Shown here: positions 1-4,569 of the stretch, piece after piece | How the letters are laid out: every line of letters begins with the position of its first letter | How positions within the stretch are numbered: the first letter of the stretch is position 1 | Translations under genes and position numbers: made by a program | Notes under the pieces: generated by a model | Database searches by the model: none | Seen by the model: only the letters and a program-made list of their open reading frames with translations | Told to the model about the DNA's origin: nothing | DNA from: Myxococcota bacterium | GTDB lineage: Bacteria; Myxococcota_A; Polyangia; HGW-17 | NCBI GenBank assembly: GCA_018821745.1 | Contig: JAHJLU010000499.1 | Coordinates: forward strand, 1 to 6,724 | Direction of reading: 5' to 3' | Length of the DNA: 6,724 bases

Positions 1-842
1 ACCGTTACCGCTTCAAGGAGGCTCCTGGCCTCCTCATTGTCGGGATCAATCATGGCGGCTTTATCAAAGGCCTCCCGCGCACCCTCCATGTCTCCCAGAT
101 GCTGAAGCTTCAGTTTTCCTGAAAAGATCAGCAGGCTGCACATGCTGGCAGGATCATCACTCTCACCGAGAAGCTCCTCCACCTGGGCTACCATCCCCAT
201 GGCCCGAATTTCATCGGTAACAAACTCTTCCATGGCGTCAAGAACAGCCCGACTTCCATCGCTGTAGTCAAAGGCGGTGATGAGACTCTCCATGGCCATC
301 CCCGCGTCGCCGATCTCCTTTTCGTAAAAGACTGCCAGTGATGAGAAGATGTCCGTAAGGGTCTCCAGATCGGTCATGGATACGGGTTCCCCTTCATATC
401 CGAGTTCCCTTGCGCGCTCCATGAGCGTCTCCACATAGTTCTCATGGCTGGGCCATTTTGCTGCGTTCCATGTAAACTGAGCCCTGGCGGAGCGATCGGG
501 CATGACCAGTTCATCGGGAGGAGGAGGAACAACCCGGGGCTCCTCGTCCGTCACCGGCGGAACCTCTTCACCAGATTGAGGCAACTCGCCTTCTATGGCG
601 GCGATCTCGCCTTCATCCACCGGGACCTCAAGGATCTCGTTGAGCACCTCTTCCACCACCTCGTCCAGGAGGAGGCTGGTGTCGAGGTTGCCCTGTATCT
701 GCTCTTCAAAGGCCGTACGCACTTCGTTGAAGGCAGGAAGAAGCTCGGCTTCGAGGGACTCCTTGATGGACTCTTTGATAAAGTCCCGGTTGTTATGGAT
801 GAGTTTTCTAATGAGGTTTTTAGCAGCGTCCCGTTTTTCCAT
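1..842 (-). CDS. TPR-containing cytoplasmic protein, 3' end outside the window
   Basis: This reading frame is open for 280 codons from the ATG at 842-840 and runs off the left edge, so the C-terminus is missing. The start is supported by AAAGGAG ten bases upstream. Residues 1-72 are strongly helical and charged, with no signal peptide or membrane segment, so the protein is probably cytoplasmic. An acidic, Pro-rich linker follows at about 73-117, including a run of four prolines near 106-109. Residues 118-280 are helical. A recognisable TPR unit lies at about 236-269, with Ala255, Phe259, Ala262 and Pro267 at the conserved TPR positions and the sequence GDMEGAREAFDKAAMIDPDN. A weaker TPR-like pair lies at about 165-205. 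TPR proteins act as protein-binding scaffolds; the partner is not evident. It lies 123 nt downstream of the enolase-family gene on the same strand and may be the third gene of the kinase operon. TPR assignment is good; a specific function cannot be given. Confidence 0.85.
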   Translation of the reverse strand, partial: MEKRDAAKNLIRKLIHNNRDFIKESIKESLEAELLPAFNEVRTAFEEQIQGNLDTSLLLDEVVEEVLNEILEVPVDEGEIAAIEGELPQSGEEVPPVTDEEPRVVPPPPDELVMPDRSARAQFTWNAAKWPSHENYVETLMERARELGYEGEPVSMTDLETLTDIFSSLAVFYEKEIGDAGMAMESLITAFDYSDGSRAVLDAMEEFVTDEIRAMGMVAQVEELLGESDDPASMCSLLIFSGKLKLQHLGDMEGAREAFDKAAMIDPDNEEARSLLEAVT

Positions 843-852
843 TGTTTTTCAA

Positions 853-859
853 CTCCTTT
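853..859 (-). promoter_or_regulatory. Ribosome binding site of the TPR gene
   Basis: AAAGGAG on the minus strand, ten bases upstream of the ATG at 842. It fixes the start of a gene whose 3' end is not in the window. Further upstream, TTGATC (902-907) and GACAAT (879-884) are separated by 17 nt. They match the -35/-10 consensus at only 4 of 6 bases each, so an own promoter for this gene is possible but weak. Confidence 0.7.
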
Positions 860-965
860 GGTGTCTCATTTCCCGGTGATTGTCTGGCAGGTAAAGAAAA
901 AGATCAAGCTGACAATGCTCCCCCACCAAAAAAGTTATGTTCAAAGGGCCCATACATCTGAAAAG

Positions 966-2135
966 TCAGGCGGGATCTTCCGCCCGGGGCGAGAGCGTCT
1001 GGAATGCATACACTTCCCCACTGGTCTCATCACCATGGAGGGCAATACCCAGGCCCGCGCTCCCCATGATGGAGACCACATCACCCTCCCCGAGACGGTC
1101 GGTCCACTCCTCTTCGGGCATGGGGAAATCATTCATGTAATGGGGCGCCATGGCCCCTTCGTGACAGATAAACCCTCCGGTTTTGGCTGCCAGCACCCTC
1201 GAGAGAGAGAGGGAGGTAATGGTCGCGCCCACTTCACTGCCCAGCGATGCGTGCCAGGATGACCGGATGATCTCCTCATACAGCTCCAGCGCTTTAAAGA
1301 ATCCGCCGTTTTTCATCAACTTGACGTTCACAATAGCCGGAGGAGCGTTGGCTGCGAACCATTCAAAATCATTCAGACACTCCACCGACTGGTCCAGAAT
1401 GAAGAGCGCACGGCCCTCATAGCGGACCATCAGATCGATCATCTCGTTCCGCGCACTGACGGGCAGAGGCTGTTCCACAAGAGTAATCCCCATTTGAACA
1501 AGGGCATCAACAATCTCGTCCGCCTCGGAGACTGACCACCCGGCGTTCCCGTCCACGGCGATGTGAATGGAGTCCCCATAGGTCGCCATTATATTCTCAA
1601 GGATATGCAAAGACTTCTCCCGATGCTCACTGAGGCGGGTCTTGAACTGGGAAAACCCTCGCTGTGTCAGAGTGGACAGGGCGGTCAAGGCCATGGCCCG
1701 TCCGTTGAGCGGGATGGAGGCACAGTATTTGATCTTCTGGGTCTCCAGGGGAGAGAAGAGCGCTGCCACGCTCTGACTTTTTTCATGGGCGAGACAGGTG
1801 ATAAGTGCAGTGGAGAGCGCGGCCAGAGCCGGCTCGGGGCGCGGCGTAATTTTCAGCAGCTCCTGCTCAAGTACGTGGAGCATGGTACGCAGATTCGAAA
1901 CACTTGGCATGGCGCAATGGGTCAGAACACCCAGCACCGACGAGAGATACCCTGCCACATCCAATGCGCGCTCCCCCGCCCACCACCTGGGTAGTGCCTC
2001 CCCGTAGAAAGTGTTTCCTTTTATATCAGTGAGTTCAAGTACAACGCGCGCTCTGCCCATATCATCTAAAACCAGCGGTCGAAACTCTTTGCGTATGTCG
2101 ACCGGGGCAATAATGACCCGCGCGGATAAAAACAT
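966..2135 (-). CDS. Enolase-superfamily enzyme (dipeptide epimerase / MLE subgroup-like), catalytic Lys replaced by Arg
   Basis: A 389-residue protein, slightly longer than typical dipeptide epimerases (about 320-370). An N-terminal capping domain (about 1-130) contains the family-like stretch NTFYGEALPR at 41-50. The C-terminal barrel carries the three expected Mg ligands: Asp195 in VDGNAGW, Glu221 in VEQPLP and Asp248 in LDQS. It also carries the general-base lysine Lys272 in VKLMKNGG. The Asp248-Lys272 spacing of 24 equals that recalled for the Bacillus subtilis L-Ala-D/L-Glu epimerase. The usual KxK on the second barrel strand reads Lys165-Thr-Arg167, so the second, catalytic lysine is Arg. 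Family members epimerise dipeptides such as L-Ala-D/L-Glu, cycloisomerise muconate, or make o-succinylbenzoate; the substrate here is open. The frame stays open upstream to 2435, but that part lies inside the kinase gene; the ATG at 2135 begins the first family-like sequence. Its ribosome binding site is weak (GGGTGG-like), and a GTG directly before it is an alternative. It lies 79 nt downstream of the kinase on the same strand. Confidence 0.85.
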   Translation of the reverse strand: MFLSARVIIAPVDIRKEFRPLVLDDMGRARVVLELTDIKGNTFYGEALPRWWAGERALDVAGYLSSVLGVLTHCAMPSVSNLRTMLHVLEQELLKITPRPEPALAALSTALITCLAHEKSQSVAALFSPLETQKIKYCASIPLNGRAMALTALSTLTQRGFSQFKTRLSEHREKSLHILENIMATYGDSIHIAVDGNAGWSVSEADEIVDALVQMGITLVEQPLPVSARNEMIDLMVRYEGRALFILDQSVECLNDFEWFAANAPPAIVNVKLMKNGGFFKALELYEEIIRSSWHASLGSEVGATITSLSLSRVLAAKTGGFICHEGAMAPHYMNDFPMPEEEWTDRLGEGDVVSIMGSAGLGIALHGDETSGEVYAFQTLSPRAEDPA

Positions 2136-2214
2136 CACAAACCACCCGCATTGATACACCGGCACAGGAGAAACAGTGACCTGATCACATACGAGGACCC
2201 GCGGCCCGTGGGGC

Positions 2215-3873
2215 TTATTTGCATGGACCGAGCTCCTTGCCTCCTGATTTTTTATATTCTTTCGCCAGTTTCTTCGCCTCGGCGTGGCGCTTTTGCTTGC
2301 AATAATAAGAATAAAGACGAGAGATGGCCTCCATCTTGACCGAATCGGAGGCGGGCGCCTTGAGGACAACGGATTTCCACCGCAGCTCAGCTTGTTCATA
2401 GGCGAGCGCATCCTCATGTTTGACAGCAAATGCATAGTAGTCTGCCGCTTCTGTCATGAGGATATCCCGGCCGTCCTTGCGGTGGGCCTTGGAGAGAATG
2501 GACCGATAATCCCGGTAGTAGGGGAGTTTTGTGTTCCAGTGAACCAGCTCAGCCCCCTTTATTCGCGCGAAGACCGCAGCGGGGATCCGGAGACCCTCAT
2601 CATCCCCCGATTTTTTACGCGATTTCACCACCACCAGAATCCCCAGCGCCGCGACCACGAAGAAGAGCAGCGCAAAGACTGCAATCAGCATGTAATTGGG
2701 CTGATGGGGCCTGACACTCTTTCGGATATCATAAGGCGCGGTCTGTTGCCGCCTGGGTTTTTCCCCATCACGGGTCTGGGTGCTCTCCATGCCCGGATTG
2801 GTGATCTCCAGGGAGGCGAAGGCCCCCGTGGTCGACACGCCCCTGGCGACGGCCATCTCGATCTCGCTGTTTTGCTTGCTGATCAACTGCATGAGCGCCT
2901 TGTCGGATCCGATTACCTCGACGAACCGCCGGTTCACCCGCTTCAGGGGATAGGCCTTGTTGCGCTGCATGCGCTCCAGGGAGTGGAAGGCCTGCTTGAG
3001 GGTCATTCGCTCATTACGGTTGTAGCTGGTGTTGATATGGATCCAGTGACCGATCATGGTCCCTTCGAAGTCACCCAGATCGATCTTGTGCTCCTGGATC
3101 CTTCGGAAACTGGCGAAGAAATCCCCGCGCACCTCGAAGGGGTTGTGGCCGAGCAAACAATACATAATGGTGCAGGCGATGGAGAAGACATCATCCTGCT
3201 CCGTGTAGTTGTCCATGCTCACCTCCGGGGCGATATACCCCGGAGTCCCGGACATCTGCCCCGAGATCATGGTGAGAGACTTCTGGGACTCATTCTTCTT
3301 CATGATCTTGGCGTTCCCGAAGTCAATGAGCATGGCCTTCTTCGGAGCCTCGTTGGTGATCTGAATATTGTTGGGTTTGATATCCCTGTGGTGCATCCCG
3401 TGCTCTTTGTACATGTATAACAGAGACTCCAGGATGGGGTTGATGAGTCCTATTATTTCCGCCGGCTCAAAGGCGCCCTTCTGCTGGACCAGGCTCTCAA
3501 GATCCGTCCCATCGACAAATTCCATGATGAGATAGGCGTTCATCGCGTTCTCCCAATAGTCGATGAACTTAACGATGTTGTTATGCTTTGCCTTCATGAG
3601 AAGCTGGGTCTCACGCTGGAATCGCTGCAGGCTGTCCTCAGAGGGCATGTCTCTCTTATTGAGCATCTTGACGGCCACAAGTTGCTCATCACCAAGGAAA
3701 TAGGTTTTGGCCAGATGCACCTCACCCATCCCCCCCTCTCCAATTTTCCTCACAAGAAAATATTCTCGCGAGAGTTTCAGTTTCTGCTGGTTCTCCGTGA
3801 ATTGGAGTATACCGGTGAGTTGAGGCACATCGACTTCATCGATGTCTGCATCGAAGTCAAAAAAGTCTGGCAT
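2215..3873 (-). CDS. Membrane-anchored Ser/Thr protein kinase (Pkn2/Hanks type) with C-terminal TPR-like domain
   Basis: A complete 552-residue kinase that phosphorylates Ser/Thr on target proteins. After a very acidic N-terminus (1-20), the kinase domain spans about 38-305. It has the glycine loop GEGGMG (45-50), ATP-anchoring Lys69 in VAVK, probable helix-C Glu88, the catalytic loop HRDIKPNN with Asp164 and Asn169, DFG at 184-186, and an activation segment ending GTPGYIAPE (Glu217). All residues needed for catalysis are present, so it should be active. A linker of about 90 residues leads to one transmembrane helix (about 394-416). The C-terminal 135 residues are helical and TPR-like, and would lie in the periplasm if the kinase domain is cytoplasmic. 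The basic KSRKK just after the helix fits poorly with that topology. The ATG at 3873 has GGAG six bases upstream. It is the first gene of a minus-strand group with an enolase-family enzyme and a TPR protein. Its substrate is unknown. Confidence 0.95.
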   Translation of the reverse strand: MPDFFDFDADIDEVDVPQLTGILQFTENQQKLKLSREYFLVRKIGEGGMGEVHLAKTYFLGDEQLVAVKMLNKRDMPSEDSLQRFQRETQLLMKAKHNNIVKFIDYWENAMNAYLIMEFVDGTDLESLVQQKGAFEPAEIIGLINPILESLLYMYKEHGMHHRDIKPNNIQITNEAPKKAMLIDFGNAKIMKKNESQKSLTMISGQMSGTPGYIAPEVSMDNYTEQDDVFSIACTIMYCLLGHNPFEVRGDFFASFRRIQEHKIDLGDFEGTMIGHWIHINTSYNRNERMTLKQAFHSLERMQRNKAYPLKRVNRRFVEVIGSDKALMQLISKQNSEIEMAVARGVSTTGAFASLEITNPGMESTQTRDGEKPRRQQTAPYDIRKSVRPHQPNYMLIAVFALLFFVVAALGILVVVKSRKKSGDDEGLRIPAAVFARIKGAELVHWNTKLPYYRDYRSILSKAHRKDGRDILMTEAADYYAFAVKHEDALAYEQAELRWKSVVLKAPASDSVKMEAISRLYSYYCKQKRHAEAKKLAKEYKKSGGKELGPCK

Positions 3874-3879
3874 TATTGT

Positions 3880-3883
3880 CTCC
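3880..3883 (-). promoter_or_regulatory. Ribosome binding site of the kinase gene
   Basis: GGAG (within CTGGAG) on the minus strand, six bases before the ATG at 3873. It supports this start, which leaves the acidic N-terminal extension and the complete kinase fold in the product. Confidence 0.6.
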
Positions 3884-3954
3884 AGATCCTCAGCGACTGT
3901 GACGGAGCCGCTGTGGGCTAGAATCTGAGTAAAGATCAGAAAACGGGCAGGGAT

Positions 3955-3983
3955 GTTATAGGATTCTCGTTTCCATTTTACAA
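3955..3983 (-). promoter_or_regulatory. Predicted sigma70-type promoter of the kinase operon
   Basis: On the minus strand TTGTAA (3983-3978; 4 of 6 consensus bases) is followed after exactly 17 nt by TATAAC (3960-3955; 5 of 6). An A/T-rich tract at about 3992-4007 sits where an UP element would lie. Transcription would start near 3948, giving a leader of about 75 nt before the kinase ATG. The match is seen in the sequence; use of the promoter and its sigma factor are inference, since the organism is unknown. Confidence 0.5.
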
Positions 3984-4190
3984 GGGAAAGCGTTAAAAAA
4001 AATAAACTTGTGTAATATAAGTGACATTATCGGGGCGGACGCTGCGAATACAGTGGCGATTTATTTTTCTGCCCCATAAAGAATGGCATCGAGCCCTGCC
4101 CCGGGCGGAGAAGAGTCTGGCGGGTCCGGTGGAAAAAGCGTTTGCCTGCAGGCCCGGTTTCGTGCAAATATGGCCGCACTTTCTCGAAGA

Positions 4191-4196
4191 AAAGGA
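4191..4196 (+). promoter_or_regulatory. Ribosome binding site deciding the start of the small gene
   Basis: AAAGGA ends five bases before the ATG at 4202. It favours this start over an in-frame ATG at 4142, which would add 20 residues and has no comparable site. Confidence 0.6.
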
Positions 4197-4201
4197 CCAC
4201 C

Positions 4202-4543
4202 ATGACCAAATCCCAGACCTTGAATATCGTTGATGGCCCAAACAAAAAGCAGTTGTGGCATCAATCACCCATTATCGATGACTGGGTCTCCACCAAGAGC
4301 CACACCCAGGTCGCCGTGCAGTTCTCCATCGGGACGAAATTCGAGAACGAACCCTTCCATATCTACCTCAAACTGGTCAAGACCATCGAAAATGACGAGG
4401 ACAGTGTCATGTTTTTCGGTCAGACCATCGATCAGGAGACGGGAGCCACACGCTACGTGGAGGGCCAGTACAATTTTATCGAGAAGACCGGGATCGCCCA
4501 GGTCTACGAAGAGCAGCGCATCGACGACGACCAGACCCCCTGA
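4202..4543 (+). CDS. Hypothetical small acidic, beta-strand-rich protein (113 residues)
   Basis: I do not recognise this family. The product is 113 residues long, has no cysteine, no signal peptide and no membrane segment, and is probably cytoplasmic. After a polar N-terminus with two tryptophans (Trp19, Trp28), it shows alternating strand-like segments: QVAVQFSIG at 36-44, FHIYLKLVKTI at 52-62, SVMFFGQTI at 68-76 and a final pair at about 82-107. It ends in an acidic tail (EEQRIDDDQTP). This suggests a single compact beta fold, perhaps a small binding or regulatory domain. It is the only plus-strand gene in the window, divergent from the kinase operon and convergent with the glycosidase, so it is probably transcribed alone. 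A good ribosome binding site, sensible composition and lack of overlap with other genes support a real gene; no function can be assigned. Confidence 0.75.
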   Translation: MTKSQTLNIVDGPNKKQLWHQSPIIDDWVSTKSHTQVAVQFSIGTKFENEPFHIYLKLVKTIENDEDSVMFFGQTIDQETGATRYVEGQYNFIEKTGIAQVYEEQRIDDDQTP

Positions 4544-4559
4544 CATTCAGCCCTGTCAG
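4540..4559 (+). terminator. Possible weak hairpin between convergent genes
   Basis: CTGACA (4540-4545) and TGTCAG (4554-4559) form a six-bp stem with an eight-base loop that includes most of the stop codon of the small gene. The following bases (CAATTATT) are A/T-rich but not a proper U-run, so termination would be inefficient. It is the only stem-loop I see in the 26-nt gap between the convergent stops. Low confidence. Confidence 0.25.
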
Positions 4560-4569
4560 CAATTATTGA

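Larger units (their letters stand above)
3874..4201. other. Intergenic region between the divergent kinase and small-protein genes
   Basis: This 328-nt region separates two divergently transcribed genes. The left part holds the kinase ribosome binding site and its predicted promoter. The middle (3992-4020) is A/T-rich. For the plus-strand gene I find only weak promoter candidates, for example GTGACA at 4021-4026 with GCGAAT at 4044-4049, 17 nt apart. The right part is GC-rich and contains a perfect 10-bp palindrome GCCTGCAGGC at 4144-4153 in the likely leader of the small gene; a palindrome this short may be chance. Short frames here (such as one starting with GTG at 4021) lack ribosome binding sites and family-like sequence, so I do not call them genes. 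No tRNA-like or riboswitch-like fold was evident by eye. Confidence 0.6.

Noticed and set aside
928..957. T6 run on the minus strand (928-933) after a possible ATGT/ACAT stem, downstream of the enolase-family gene
   Set aside because: Only four base pairs close a long loop, so it is not a credible terminator; the GGGCCC inside is too short to matter.
444..1262. Plus-strand open frame of 272 codons spanning the TPR gene start and the 3' end of the enolase-family gene
   Set aside because: It is antisense to two supported genes and crosses their intergenic gap, with no family-like sequence.
2198..2212. GC-rich imperfect hairpin just after the kinase stop codon
   Set aside because: Six-bp stem with one mismatch and a three-base loop, with no U-run on the minus strand; it could slow transcription but does not qualify as a terminator.
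2136..2435. Upstream in-frame extension of the enolase-family gene to an ATG at 2435
   Set aside because: It would overlap the last 221 nt of the kinase gene, and its translation (Arg/Pro/Ser-rich) is unlike the N-terminus of the enolase superfamily.
2284..3420. Long plus-strand open frame (378 codons) antisense to the kinase
   Set aside because: It lies wholly opposite a gene with an intact kinase domain; its translation is His/Gly/Leu-rich and matches no family pattern. It is a mirror of codon bias on the coding strand.
4144..4153. Perfect palindrome GCCTGCAGGC upstream of the small gene as an operator
   Set aside because: A single 10-bp palindrome without a second copy or promoter overlap is easily explained by chance in GC-rich DNA.
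3993..4268. Several short frames on both strands across the intergenic region and the start of the small gene
   Set aside because: They overlap each other and the supported small gene, lack ribosome binding sites and show no family-like composition.
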